Source: Heliomarina sp018223035 (GTDB taxonomy: Bacteria > Pseudomonadota > Alphaproteobacteria > Rhodobacterales > Rhodobacteraceae). From it: DNA of 64,000 bases. Positions 35,279 to 44,861 of the stretch are shown here, piece by piece. The position numbers and the translations under genes are program-made. The stretch lies in contig JAAEZD010000003.1 of assembly GCA_018223035.1 (NCBI GenBank), positions 1 through 64,000 of the forward strand, read 5' to 3'. How positions within the stretch are numbered: the first letter of the stretch is position 1; each line of letters opens with the position of its first letter. Below the pieces are notes generated by a model. That model was not told the DNA's origin and ran no database searches. It saw nothing but the letters and a program-made list of their open reading frames with translations.

Positions 35279-36205
35279 TCAGTCGTAGGGCCAGAGATCC
35301 TGTCCCAATGCCTCGACAGCAAGAACAATCCGCTCGAAACTTTCACCTGCACGCGCCGACATAAGTCGGGCCCGCAGATAACCGTGCACAAGTCCCTCTT
35401 CTTCGACGAGATGAACCGGCACACCTGCCGCTTTCAACTTGTCGCGATATTGGGGACCATCGCTGGCGATCGGGTCGCACTCAGCCGTGAAAATGACCGT
35501 CCGCGGCAGCTTTGAGAAATCGGTGTCATGCAGGGGGGCATAGGTGGCATCGCCAGCAGGCGCCTCGCCATTCAGCCGGATGTTCTCGTAGAACTCCAGA
35601 TCTGCCCGAGTTAGCATCGGCGCATTGGCATGCTCAGAATACGAAGGTGCATTCCGGTCTCCACCCAGGCCCGGATAAATCAGCACCTGGCCAAGAATAC
35701 CTTTCAGCTTACCGCGTGCGTAGTGGGCAACAGCCGCTGCCAGATTCCCGCCGGCACTGTCTCCAACCAGAACGATTCCGTCCTTGTATCGGTTCGCGGC
35801 CCATTGCGTCGCAGCCCATGCATCTTCAAAAGCAGCCGGGTGCTTGTGTTCCGGGGCCAGCCGATAATCAACGGAAACCACCCGATAGCCGGTGTTTGCG
35901 CAAATCTCGGCGCAAACGTCGTCATGGCTCTCAAGACCGCCGACGACGAATCCACCACCGTGAAAAAACATAACCGTACGCCCGGGATCCCCGGCGGTAT
36001 AGATGCGAACCGGCACACCATCCGCAAGTTTATCGACAGCTGACACGCCTTCGGGATATTCCTGATGGAACTCTCTGCACATCGCATCATAAACGCGACG
36101 CTGACCCTCGATATCCAGATCGACGGCGTCATCCGGATAGGATTCAGCCGTCTTCCGGATAAATGCCCATGTCTGGGCATCGATAAGGGTGTCGTAGTCA
36201 GCCAT
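35279..36205 (-). CDS. Alpha/beta-hydrolase esterase, hormone-sensitive-lipase type
   Basis: This is a 308-residue protein with the HSL-family oxyanion motif FHGGGFVVGG near residue 80 and YRLAPEHKHPAAFEDA. The nucleophile is in VGDSAGGNLAAA, the acid is in ECDPIASDG and the histidine is in GLVHGYLR. These form a complete catalytic triad for hydrolysis of short- to medium-chain esters. The ATG at 36205 (AGGAGAA upstream) is used. The open frame to 36325 lies inside the acyl-CoA synthetase gene. Ten bases separate it from that gene, so the two are an operon that could release and activate an acyl group. Confidence 0.85.
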   Translation of the reverse strand: MADYDTLIDAQTWAFIRKTAESYPDDAVDLDIEGQRRVYDAMCREFHQEYPEGVSAVDKLADGVPVRIYTAGDPGRTVMFFHGGGFVVGGLESHDDVCAEICANTGYRVVSVDYRLAPEHKHPAAFEDAWAATQWAANRYKDGIVLVGDSAGGNLAAAVAHYARGKLKGILGQVLIYPGLGGDRNAPSYSEHANAPMLTRADLEFYENIRLNGEAPAGDATYAPLHDTDFSKLPRTVIFTAECDPIASDGPQYRDKLKAAGVPVHLVEEEGLVHGYLRARLMSARAGESFERIVLAVEALGQDLWPYD

Positions 36206-36215
36206 CAGGTTCTCC

Positions 36216-38096
36216 TCAAGCGGCCCATTCCCATGGCCGCGTGTATTGGCCAAGGACATGCGCAACATCGTCCTCTTTGGCGCCATTCGCTGTGACTTGC
36301 GCCACGAGTCCGCGCTTCTTGTCATCTATGACAAACGTGACCCGCGCCGGCACCTGCGCCTCTTCCAGCGAGCCATTGTAGATACGCATGATCGCCTGCT
36401 TGCGAAGCTCGGGTTTAAACACTTTACCCACGGCGGTTTTCGGCAATTCAGACATGATCGTCAAATGCTTTGGCTGGGCCGCCCGTTCATGAACATGCGT
36501 TTTGCAATGCTCCATCAACTCGGCTTCCGTTACCGAAGCTCCCCCAACCAACTCTACGTAGGCGCAAGGAATTTCCCCTGCTTTTGCATCCGGTTGACCG
36601 ATCGCACCGGCAAAAGCAACTGCGGGATGGCGCAACAGCGCCTCCTCGATCTCGGCCGGGTCAATGTTATGACCGCCTCTGATAATCAGGTCCTTGGCGC
36701 GCCCGGTAATCCATAGATATCCGTCCGAGTCGAGCCTACCTAGATCTCCCGTTCTGAGGTACTTGTCGAAATGATAAAGATCCTTGTTTTTTGGCTCTTC
36801 CGTATAGGTATGACCCGCAAATACGCCCGGGTTGGAAATGCAAATCTCGCCTACTTCGTCCATACCGCATTCAACGGGCTTCCCGTCGGCGACCTTGACG
36901 ATCTTGATGTCTGTATAGGGGAAAGGCACCCCGACACTGCCAACCTTCTTTTCGCCATCAACCGGGTTACAAGAGACCAGACAGGTCGCCTCGGTTAAAC
37001 CATAGCCTTCAACGATGTTGATGCCAGTCGCGTTCGTGAACCGGGTAAATAACTCCAGAGGCATCGGAGCCGACCCGGAAAATGCGTTCTTCACCGTAGA
37101 GATGTCGGCATCCACCTTACGCTGCATAAGGGCCGAAACCGCGGTTGGCACCGTAATTACAAAGGTTGTCTTCCAGCGCTCACAGAGTTTCCAGAAGTTA
37201 TCGAATACCCCGTCGCCCCTGTACCCGGCCGGGGTTGGGAAAACCACATGCGCACCTGATTTTAGAACGGCCATAAGGATGACATGGCAGGCGAAGACAT
37301 GGAAAAGAGGCAGCGGGCACATGACACTGTCCTCTTCAGTGTAGAGCAGTTCGTGACCGATCCAGCCTTGATAGACGATGCCGGAATACTTGTGCTGCGC
37401 GACCTTGGGCATGCCGGTCGTCCCACCCGTATGGAAGTAGGCTGCGATGCGGTCTTCCTTCTCGTCGGTGAAATTAAGAGACTTGGACTGGCTCGCACAG
37501 GCCTTGTTGAAATCCAGGATGTCGGCATGGTGCTTCCCGGAAATTTTGCCACGGACCAAGGGAACGATCCAACTTTTTGGTGGTGTCAGGTATCGATTCA
37601 GGTCCACTTCAAGAATGGTATGAACATCCGGTGCATGCCGCACGGCCTCATGCGCCTTTTGCGCGATATCCGTCTTGGGAAACGCCTTTAGCGTCACGAC
37701 AACTTTTGCGCCGGTTTCGCGCAGGATTGCAGCAATCTGCTCAGGTTCGAGCAAGGGGTTGATAGGGTTGACGATCCCAGTAACTGTTCCGGCAATCGTA
37801 GCAACAACGGTCTCCGTCGTGTTCGGCAGGATCAGTGCAACCACGTCATCCTTACCGATACGAAGTGACCGGAACAGATTAGCTGCCTGGGACACCCGAG
37901 CATGCAGATCTCTCCAAGTAAGAGTCTCTGCCTTGTCATCCGGTCCCGACAACAACTGGTATGATACAGCCGGACGGTCCGGGAACTTTTCAGATGTGAT
38001 ACTCAGCATCTCGTAAACCGTGGCAGGCACCTCCCGCGCTTCCCACGGCATTTCGTTCTGTAATCTTTTGCTGTCTTCGAGACTCGCAAAACTCAT
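36216..38096 (-). CDS. Acyl-CoA synthetase (AMP-binding family)
   Basis: The 626-residue ligase has the P-loop-like AMP motif YFHTGGTTGMPKVAQHKYSG near residue 225. It also has VEGYGLTEATCLVS and TGDLGRLDSDGYLWITGRAKDLI. The C-terminal catalytic-lysine block ends in LPKTAVGKVFKPELR. It activates a carboxylic acid as the adenylate and then the CoA thioester. The start at 38096 follows GGGAGGAAA. The extra 26 residues of the longer frame are not needed. It is first in an operon with the esterase. The substrate could be a fatty or aromatic acid; nothing narrows it. Confidence 0.88.
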   Translation of the reverse strand: MSFASLEDSKRLQNEMPWEAREVPATVYEMLSITSEKFPDRPAVSYQLLSGPDDKAETLTWRDLHARVSQAANLFRSLRIGKDDVVALILPNTTETVVATIAGTVTGIVNPINPLLEPEQIAAILRETGAKVVVTLKAFPKTDIAQKAHEAVRHAPDVHTILEVDLNRYLTPPKSWIVPLVRGKISGKHHADILDFNKACASQSKSLNFTDEKEDRIAAYFHTGGTTGMPKVAQHKYSGIVYQGWIGHELLYTEEDSVMCPLPLFHVFACHVILMAVLKSGAHVVFPTPAGYRGDGVFDNFWKLCERWKTTFVITVPTAVSALMQRKVDADISTVKNAFSGSAPMPLELFTRFTNATGINIVEGYGLTEATCLVSCNPVDGEKKVGSVGVPFPYTDIKIVKVADGKPVECGMDEVGEICISNPGVFAGHTYTEEPKNKDLYHFDKYLRTGDLGRLDSDGYLWITGRAKDLIIRGGHNIDPAEIEEALLRHPAVAFAGAIGQPDAKAGEIPCAYVELVGGASVTEAELMEHCKTHVHERAAQPKHLTIMSELPKTAVGKVFKPELRKQAIMRIYNGSLEEAQVPARVTFVIDDKKRGLVAQVTANGAKEDDVAHVLGQYTRPWEWAA

Positions 38097-38202
38097 CTGA
38101 TTTCCTCCCTGAAGATGCCTAGCGGCATCTTTTCTCTCGAAAGGAAAGATGAAAGTATTTTCATTTATGTGCAAGGCGACATGAATATGACGCCACGCAA
38201 GG

Positions 38203-40020
38203 TTATTCTGCAGCTAGCCCATCGGTGAACTGCAGCCTCGCAAGACGTGCATACAGCCCGTTTTCTGCGACGAGTTGCTCGTGCGTGCCGGACGAAACGA
38301 TCTTTCCATCTTCCATCACGATAATGCGGTCGGCTTTCTTCACCGTCGCCAGACGATGCGCAACAATCAGTGTAGTGCGATCTTTTGAAAGCTCGTCCAC
38401 CGCGCGCTGTACAGCGCGCTCACTTTCCGCATCCAAAGCGCTCGTGGCTTCATCAAGCAAAAGCACGGGGGCATCGCGCAAAATCGCCCGCGCGATGGCG
38501 ATACGTTGCTTTTGCCCACCCGAAAGCATCACACCGCGCTCTCCAAGGTAGGCGTCGTATCCATCCGGCAAAGCCGCAATAAAATCATGCGCCGCTGCTG
38601 CCCTTGCGGCCGCTTCCACCTCTGCATCCGACGCATCCGGACGTCCGAACCTAATGTTTTCAAGCGCAGACGCGGCAAAGATCACCGAGTCCTGCGGAAC
38701 CATGGCTATGAACTTACGGAAATCGGCCCGATTCACATCGCGAAGGTCGGTTCCGTCAAGACGAATGCAGCCGGACTGCGGATCATAGTACCTGAGGATC
38801 ATCTGGATCACGGTTGTCTTTCCAGCTCCGGATGGCCCGACGAATGCCACGGTTTCTCCCGGCTTTATCTTAAGTGAAACACCATCCAACGCACTGATAT
38901 CGCTCCGCGACGGATATGAGAATCGAACGTTTTCGAATTCAATCGCGCCCTTCACCGGTTGCGGAAGGCCTGTGGGTTCTGCAGGATCGACCACCGTGTC
39001 TTGGCTATTCAGCAGCTCGATCAATCTTTCGGTCGCCCCTGCCGCGCGTTGCAATTCTCCCCAGATTTCACTTAGAGCCGCGACGGAGCCAGCAACCATG
39101 ACCGAATAGATGACGAATTGAATCAACATACCTTCAGTCATCGTACCGGCACGAACGTCATTCGCACCGATCCAGAGCACACCGACAATGCCGGTGAAAA
39201 TGAGGAATATCACGATAACCGTCATGACGGCACGGGTCCTGATCCGGCGCAGGGAGACGAGATAAGAGGTTTCAGTCATTTCCGAAAACTGTGACTTGCT
39301 GGAAGCTTCATGCGTAAAAGCCTGAACCGTTTGAACGGCCCCAAGGGTTTCAGAGGCGTTGCCCGAAGACGCCGCGATCCAGTCCTGATTTTCCCGGCTT
39401 ATCTTACGCAGTCGCCGACCGAGCGTCATGATCGGTACGATAACCGCAGGTACAAGCAACAAAACCAATCCTGAAAGCTTGGGCGATGTCAGAAGCATAA
39501 GCACGAGACCACCGGCAAAGATCAGGATGTTGCGAAGCGCGATCGAGGCAGAAGATCCCAGCACGGACTGGATCAGGGTCGTGTCCGTGGTGATGCGGCT
39601 AAGCACTTCGCCGGTCATGATTTTTTCGAAGAAGGCGGGACTCATTCCGATGACACGGTCGAACACTGCCTTGCGGATATCTGCCACAACGCGTTCACCG
39701 AGACGGGTTACCAGAGCATAGCGAAGCCCGGTCCCGACAGCCAACAACGCCGCGATGGCAAGAGCCGCCAGAAAATATTTATCAAGAAGTTCGCCATTCT
39801 GGACACGGAAATTGTCAATGACGCGGCGAACCGCCAAGGGCAGCGTCAGCGAAATGACGGCGGTGAACACCAACGCAAAACCAGCAGCCGCCACCAGCCC
39901 GGTATACGGGCGCACAAATGGCCACAATGCCTCAAGGCCCGCTACATTCTTCGATTTTGCACGCTCCTCGGTGCCGGTGGCATTCGGAATCGCGTTCGCT
40001 GAAGCTTGCGTCTTGGCCAT
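38203..40020 (-). CDS. ABC exporter half-transporter (permease fused to ATPase)
   Basis: The 605-residue protein has about six membrane segments in residues 35-320 and a nucleotide-binding domain. Walker A GPSGAGKT is at 395-402, LSGGQ at 499-503, and Walker B VLLLDEATSALD at 519-530. It is an MsbA/multidrug-type homodimeric exporter. The start at 40020 has AGGAAA upstream. It stops 106 bases before the acyl-CoA synthetase start on the same strand. Its substrate is unknown. The nearby biosynthetic-looking genes make an exported lipid or secondary product possible, but that is inference. Confidence 0.88.
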   Translation of the reverse strand: MAKTQASANAIPNATGTEERAKSKNVAGLEALWPFVRPYTGLVAAAGFALVFTAVISLTLPLAVRRVIDNFRVQNGELLDKYFLAALAIAALLAVGTGLRYALVTRLGERVVADIRKAVFDRVIGMSPAFFEKIMTGEVLSRITTDTTLIQSVLGSSASIALRNILIFAGGLVLMLLTSPKLSGLVLLLVPAVIVPIMTLGRRLRKISRENQDWIAASSGNASETLGAVQTVQAFTHEASSKSQFSEMTETSYLVSLRRIRTRAVMTVIVIFLIFTGIVGVLWIGANDVRAGTMTEGMLIQFVIYSVMVAGSVAALSEIWGELQRAAGATERLIELLNSQDTVVDPAEPTGLPQPVKGAIEFENVRFSYPSRSDISALDGVSLKIKPGETVAFVGPSGAGKTTVIQMILRYYDPQSGCIRLDGTDLRDVNRADFRKFIAMVPQDSVIFAASALENIRFGRPDASDAEVEAAARAAAAHDFIAALPDGYDAYLGERGVMLSGGQKQRIAIARAILRDAPVLLLDEATSALDAESERAVQRAVDELSKDRTTLIVAHRLATVKKADRIIVMEDGKIVSSGTHEQLVAENGLYARLARLQFTDGLAAE

Positions 40021-40046
40021 AATTTTCCTGTCGTGCTTTCCGGTAC

Positions 40047-40247
40047 TCAATGAGCAGCCTTCGTACCATGGCTGTCATGAAGGCCCATGATCGCGCGGTC
40101 AAGGCGACAGTCTGTCAACGCGGCAAGCGACGCGGCTGCAACTGGACCTCTAGAGTCGGACCGTACCAATTGCTCATAAGATTGGACCGACCACCCATTC
40201 TCATATAGCCTCTGCAAGTAAGGCCTTATTGAACTGACCTGTTCCAA
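40047..40247 (-). CDS. Possible small protein upstream of the ABC exporter
   Basis: A 66-codon frame starts at TTG 40247, with the RYL-rich segment SSIRPYLQRLYENGWSVQSY, and ends 26 bases before the exporter start. No family is recognisable and the ribosome site is weak. It fills most of the 281-base gap between the exporter and the divergent decarboxylase-like gene. If not coding, this gap holds the divergent promoters and nothing else that I can see. Confidence 0.3.
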   Translation of the reverse strand: MEQVSSIRPYLQRLYENGWSVQSYEQLVRSDSRGPVAAASLAALTDCRLDRAIMGLHDSHGTKAAH

Positions 40248-40301
40248 GACGTTGACTATTCTCTTCTGACCAACTTCATTTCTTGATGTCAGGACGAACC
40301 A

Positions 40302-43300
40302 ATGCTCATTGACGGTCCGACGTATAACAACGCCCGTGGGGAAGCGAGCTCGCTCCAGATGGCCCCACCCTTTGCATTCAGCGATGTCACGATGACGGTT
40401 TTTCCGCTGCAGGCGAACCTCGCCAGATTAAGCCAGTTCGTTGACAACTACCTCAACCAAGCCCCCGAGATCGTAAAATTCCGACCGGTTCTGCCTTTTG
40501 TTTATCTGATCATTCTGGACTACGGGAAAATGTCGGCGGCCGCGGCCCGGACGGGCTGGGTATCCCAGCGCGAAGTGGCCTTTGGCGTGCCGCTCGCCTG
40601 GATGAAACCTGAATCAGGCGGACAGGAATTCACCTTCCACGATTGGGCTTTCACCACGCCCTTCATTTTCGTGGACAACGAGTTGTCGCTTAGTACCGGT
40701 CGCGAAGTCTATGGCTGGCCTAAGCTCCTGGCGAGGCTCGATCCCTCGGTCGACAGATGGTTGACCGATCCACATGGCGCGAGACAGGTCTTTGAAATAC
40801 GATCCCAATCGGCCGCCGACCGGATGGGCGACGACCTGAAAGCTCCGTTTCTGAGCGTGACGCATACGCCGATGTCAGGACTGACCGACATCCCAACCAA
40901 CCTGTCCTCCGTCACAGACGCACTCTTGAACTGGCCCAATAACCTGGCCGGTATGACAAGAATGGCACGTGACTCTCTGACAGCATTCGCCGAAATGCGC
41001 GCGTCGCGGCGTACAGCGAGGGATGTGACTCCTTCTACAGAAGGAAACTCCAATACCGGTTTAGGCAGCCTGATAAAAACCGGATCGTCCATGTTGAACG
41101 ATCCCCTCGCCGCATTTCAATCGCTTAGAGAGGCATTCCCAAAGCTTTATTCCAATACGATCAATCTCAAACAATTCCGCGACGCGGAAGATGCAGAGAT
41201 GACATGCTATCAGGCAATTACATCTGCCAAAATGCCCATTCACCGCATAGGAAGCGGAGGCGTTCTTGGAAGCGAAAACCTTTTCGCTGGCCAGTTGAGC
41301 GGCGGCTACCAGATCCACATGGTCAACACCACAACGGTTCCGGTCCTTCAAACACTTGGCCTTCAGGCGATTTCAACCCGCGACGTCCAACGCGGAACGA
41401 TTTCTACCCTTAGTCCAGTCATGCCATTCTGGATCAAAATCGACATGCTTTACGGCAAGGGCCAAACCCTAGCCTGGCGCTCCCGACATGGGGATTGGAA
41501 AACAACGAGAGGCATTCAGGGCGTTGCAAAAGAAGCGAGTTTTCAACCGACACGTTTGGTGACACCACCAGAGACGGGTCAAAGCGCAAAGCCCCTCCTC
41601 TCCAAGACACCAGAGATGCGCCAGATTGGCAGAACCAATCCTTTCAACACAACACGCGGCGCAAGCGAAGCGATAGGTGGCACTCTGCGTATGCCGGGTG
41701 CCAAGATCCGTGTGCTGCCCATTCTCGCGAATGAAAAGGTTCTACAGAAATTCGTAGAGGATTACATAAATGTGCCGGATCAAATGCGCGTGGAGGCCTG
41801 GGGCCGATATGTCTATTTGATCATAGCAAATTACCAACAAATCTCGGCCGATTTGAATCCTTCGGCGACGACATCCGGCAACGAAGTCACTTTCTCGGTC
41901 CCTGTCAAATATTACGACGCCACGCCCGGAAAAGACGATGCGCTGGAGAATGTCATGCCGACCTTCCTGCTCGCTTCCAAGATGGGGCCACAACATCTCG
42001 CACAGGAGGAAAGACAGGAAAAATGGCGCAAGGGCGCCAATAGGCTGATAGGAACGGGTTTGATTTCGCCTTTCAGTTATGTCGACGATATTCGTCTGGC
42101 TGTCGCGGAAAGCGAAGTCTTCGGCGTACCGACGCTTCGTTCAAGCATTTCAACGCCGCCCTCAGGTTGGACCGCCAAAGGCCCGGACCGCGGCATCCTA
42201 GCGGAAGTCAAAGCAATCATGGTGCCTTCGCTGGGCACCGACGCGCAGGGACTGCAACATTCACTTGTTCAAGTGCGTGACAGTCCGCTTCTGCCGGAAT
42301 GGGATGTCGACGGCTGGCGCAACATTGCAGGCAGTTGGGGACCGCTCGTCAAAGACGATCTGGCCCGTAAGTTCGACGAAACTGGCGTCAGTCCTCGTGC
42401 AGTGGGCGCTGATCCGACTGCAGGTGATCACTTGCCTTTCGAGGGCGCAAGAAGTCTGGCACTAAACATACTCGGCGGCGAACGCGGCATAAATACCCTG
42501 TCGCTGAAGCAGTTCAGGGATGCAGGCTATCCCGACAAGGCATGTTATCAGGGTATCGTTCGTGAAACCACGCGTATTGATCGGCTCTACGACCTCAGCG
42601 AAATCGAACGCAGCCTATCAGTATCCATCGCGCGGTTTCCTACCCAACCGGTAAGCAAAATCCTCGGATTGATACCTAAGCGCACGGTCGCAACTGACCA
42701 TGGAATGATCGACGAGTTTGAACCGCTTCGACCGTTCGAGATCAATGCCGATCTGGTCCGCGAAGGCGGCTGCACCCTGTTCGAGCGTGTAGGAGACGAG
42801 CCGTGGACGTCAGTATCCGTCCCGGAAGGCCTGTTTGGATGGAACACAGAAAATCCGGCCGAGCTCGATCGCCTGTCGAAATTGAAACCGAAGATTGCAT
42901 TCTCATATGTTTGTTCCGAACGGAACGGTGACACCCAAATCGTCCATGCGCCCCGACGTCTGACCGAGGAAAGCATGGCAGCCTTCCGATCCGAAATCGA
43001 GAAGACCGGTCTTATCGCGATCAAGACCCTAAACCGCGCGCGGCCAATTGATACGCTTTGTGTCGCGGACGTGGTCGACGGTATGGATAACGGCCAAATT
43101 CCAGACATTTCTACATTAGTAAGGACGCTGAAATCTCATAACGGCGACATGTCAGGCAGCTTGCCGTTACTCAAGTTGGCTGGCGCATTGGAACTGGTAA
43201 GCCCTGCAACAATCATCGATTCACTTCTAAACCGACATTGGGGCAAAGCTGATAGACCGCATCCCGAAATCTGGATCCCGCGTTCAGATTTCCGGATACG

Positions 43301-43883
43301 CGCAGAATCCTTCGGCCCATCAATTTCCCAGCAACTCTTTCCCGGATTGGAAACCCAGGATGGATTCTGGCCTCCTTCCGACGCACATGAATTGCAGACA
43401 ATCCGGCTCCGTGTGGGCCATATGATGCTGCTCAGGTTCGAGTTCTGGTCAGTCATCAACCTGTTCTGCGGCTCAGATGATGAAAGCTCCGAAACTGCTC
43501 AGGGTTTCGGGCGCTATGGCGATTATTTGAAGGAATGCGCTGAAGACAAAATGCCCGAGTGGTTTAAACCAGTCGCCGAAGGCGTCGTACCGGAACTCGT
43601 TCCGATGAAAGGTCATGTTGGCGAATATTGGGATCTCGACATGTTGACCGACCTTAAGGAAAGTCTCCTATCTTTCTTCGATGAACTGGAAAAACAGGAC
43701 ATGTTCGATGACGATTTTCGCGTTTGGAAAACCGCGTGGCTCCGCACTGTAGAACGCCTGAAGCACGACTATAATCCGCACATCGGCCACAATGAGTGGC
43801 CAACCGGCCTGACCGCAGTAGAACTTCTTGGAGAACGGCTGACAGGCCTTTCGCTGGATACCGAAGATCATATCTCAGGTTAG
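40302..43883 (+). CDS. Giant acetoacetate-decarboxylase-superfamily protein with duplicated domain
   Basis: This is a 1193-residue protein. Residues about 20-420 contain an acetoacetate-decarboxylase-like fold (PFVYLIILDYGKMS, EVAFGVPLAWMK, TTPFIFVDNELSLSTGREVY, GWPK). Residues about 465-830 repeat it in diverged form (RYVYLIIANYQQIS, FSVPVKYYDA, ISPFSYVDDIRLAVAESEVF). Each half carries a later copy of LKQFRDA followed by CYQ, near residues 288 and 735. The last 330 residues have no recognised domain. Typical members of the superfamily have about 250 residues. The lysine needed for Schiff-base decarboxylation cannot be placed with confidence. It is divergent from the exporter and converges with the epimerase gene, overlapping by nine bases. 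The start has AGGACG upstream. Confidence 0.75.
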   Translation: MLIDGPTYNNARGEASSLQMAPPFAFSDVTMTVFPLQANLARLSQFVDNYLNQAPEIVKFRPVLPFVYLIILDYGKMSAAAARTGWVSQREVAFGVPLAWMKPESGGQEFTFHDWAFTTPFIFVDNELSLSTGREVYGWPKLLARLDPSVDRWLTDPHGARQVFEIRSQSAADRMGDDLKAPFLSVTHTPMSGLTDIPTNLSSVTDALLNWPNNLAGMTRMARDSLTAFAEMRASRRTARDVTPSTEGNSNTGLGSLIKTGSSMLNDPLAAFQSLREAFPKLYSNTINLKQFRDAEDAEMTCYQAITSAKMPIHRIGSGGVLGSENLFAGQLSGGYQIHMVNTTTVPVLQTLGLQAISTRDVQRGTISTLSPVMPFWIKIDMLYGKGQTLAWRSRHGDWKTTRGIQGVAKEASFQPTRLVTPPETGQSAKPLLSKTPEMRQIGRTNPFNTTRGASEAIGGTLRMPGAKIRVLPILANEKVLQKFVEDYINVPDQMRVEAWGRYVYLIIANYQQISADLNPSATTSGNEVTFSVPVKYYDATPGKDDALENVMPTFLLASKMGPQHLAQEERQEKWRKGANRLIGTGLISPFSYVDDIRLAVAESEVFGVPTLRSSISTPPSGWTAKGPDRGILAEVKAIMVPSLGTDAQGLQHSLVQVRDSPLLPEWDVDGWRNIAGSWGPLVKDDLARKFDETGVSPRAVGADPTAGDHLPFEGARSLALNILGGERGINTLSLKQFRDAGYPDKACYQGIVRETTRIDRLYDLSEIERSLSVSIARFPTQPVSKILGLIPKRTVATDHGMIDEFEPLRPFEINADLVREGGCTLFERVGDEPWTSVSVPEGLFGWNTENPAELDRLSKLKPKIAFSYVCSERNGDTQIVHAPRRLTEESMAAFRSEIEKTGLIAIKTLNRARPIDTLCVADVVDGMDNGQIPDISTLVRTLKSHNGDMSGSLPLLKLAGALELVSPATIIDSLLNRHWGKADRPHPEIWIPRSDFRIRAESFGPSISQQLFPGLETQDGFWPPSDAHELQTIRLRVGHMMLLRFEFWSVINLFCGSDDESSETAQGFGRYGDYLKECAEDKMPEWFKPVAEGVVPELVPMKGHVGEYWDLDMLTDLKESLLSFFDELEKQDMFDDDFRVWKTAWLRTVERLKHDYNPHIGHNEWPTGLTAVELLGERLTGLSLDTEDHISG

Positions 43884-44855
43884 GTCGCGGCTACGATACC
43901 AGTCGATCTCGTCTCTTATCGTGGCTTCCAAGGGTCTCAGGTCGACACCCAAAGCCCGCTGGCAGGTGCTTTGTTCAACAGCACGACTCGCCAGTGTCAA
44001 AAGAACGGGAAGGCTGGGAAAGCGAGTTTCACGGCCCAATACGGACATCCCGTTTTCCAGTGCATATAACACCATCGCTCCCATTGCCAAACCTCGCCAT
44101 CGTGGAGGAGATTCCACCTGTCCCAGATTGGCAATCATTTGGGTCAAATCATGTACAGAAATGTTATGGCCGCTCAACCAAACCGGCATACCGAACATGC
44201 CAGCGTCGAGCGTGCGCAAGGTCGCCTCGGCCGCATCGCGAACGTCCATTACGTTTATGAAATCCGGAAAGCTCGCCGGCATTTTCCCATAAAGCACAGA
44301 GGCGACAAAGCAGTGCTCGACGATCCGCAGGTTACCAGGCCCCAATAGTGAAGTCGGATTGACGATTATCATCGGATCGCCTCGCTTGGCGGCTTTTTTT
44401 GCGAGTCTCTCAAGCTCGAGTTTCATTCTGAAGTAAGGATGAATAGCGGAGATAAACCGAAGCCGCCGGTCGTCATTTTCGGACATCAAGTATCGCGTCA
44501 AAAACGATCCGATGTATACGACAACCGATCCACTGGCTCGGGCTGCGAAAATCAAGCTCTCCATTCGGTCCTTGGCGGCTGCCAGCCTTTGCGAATGGCT
44601 CTGCCTCGCGTCATGCAGGTCCAGAGCATAGGGCGCAGCGGCATCTATTATCAATTCATGCCCCCGAACGAGGTGCCGCATCGCGCCGGTTTCGCAGTCG
44701 TTGCAAATTACCCGTTCGACCGAGAGGTTCTGCAATCCGGCACGTCTGCCACCGGTCCGTGTGACAGCAGAAACAACCCAACCACGCTCGAGCAAACCTG
44801 CACATAATGCCGCCCCGAAATGACCGCCCCCGCCCAGAACAACTGCGCGCCGCAT
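43875..44855 (-). CDS. NAD(P)-dependent epimerase/dehydratase (extended SDR)
   Basis: The 326-residue protein has an N-terminal Rossmann motif VLGGGGHFGAALCAGLLERG. An SDR active-site arrangement follows: serine/threonine in VYIGSFLTRYL and tyrosine-lysine in YFRMK. The pattern PTSLLGPGN is typical of extended SDRs. Such enzymes act on sugar nucleotides, sterols or related alcohols/ketones (3-beta-hydroxysteroid dehydrogenases share this fold). It is the last gene of the minus-strand operon, six bases after the cyclase gene. The company of isoprenoid-type enzymes makes a terpenoid or sterol-like substrate plausible. Confidence 0.8.
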   Translation of the reverse strand: MRRAVVLGGGGHFGAALCAGLLERGWVVSAVTRTGGRRAGLQNLSVERVICNDCETGAMRHLVRGHELIIDAAAPYALDLHDARQSHSQRLAAAKDRMESLIFAARASGSVVVYIGSFLTRYLMSENDDRRLRFISAIHPYFRMKLELERLAKKAAKRGDPMIIVNPTSLLGPGNLRIVEHCFVASVLYGKMPASFPDFINVMDVRDAAEATLRTLDAGMFGMPVWLSGHNISVHDLTQMIANLGQVESPPRWRGLAMGAMVLYALENGMSVLGRETRFPSLPVLLTLASRAVEQSTCQRALGVDLRPLEATIRDEIDWYRSRDLT

Positions 44856-44861
44856 CCGTGA

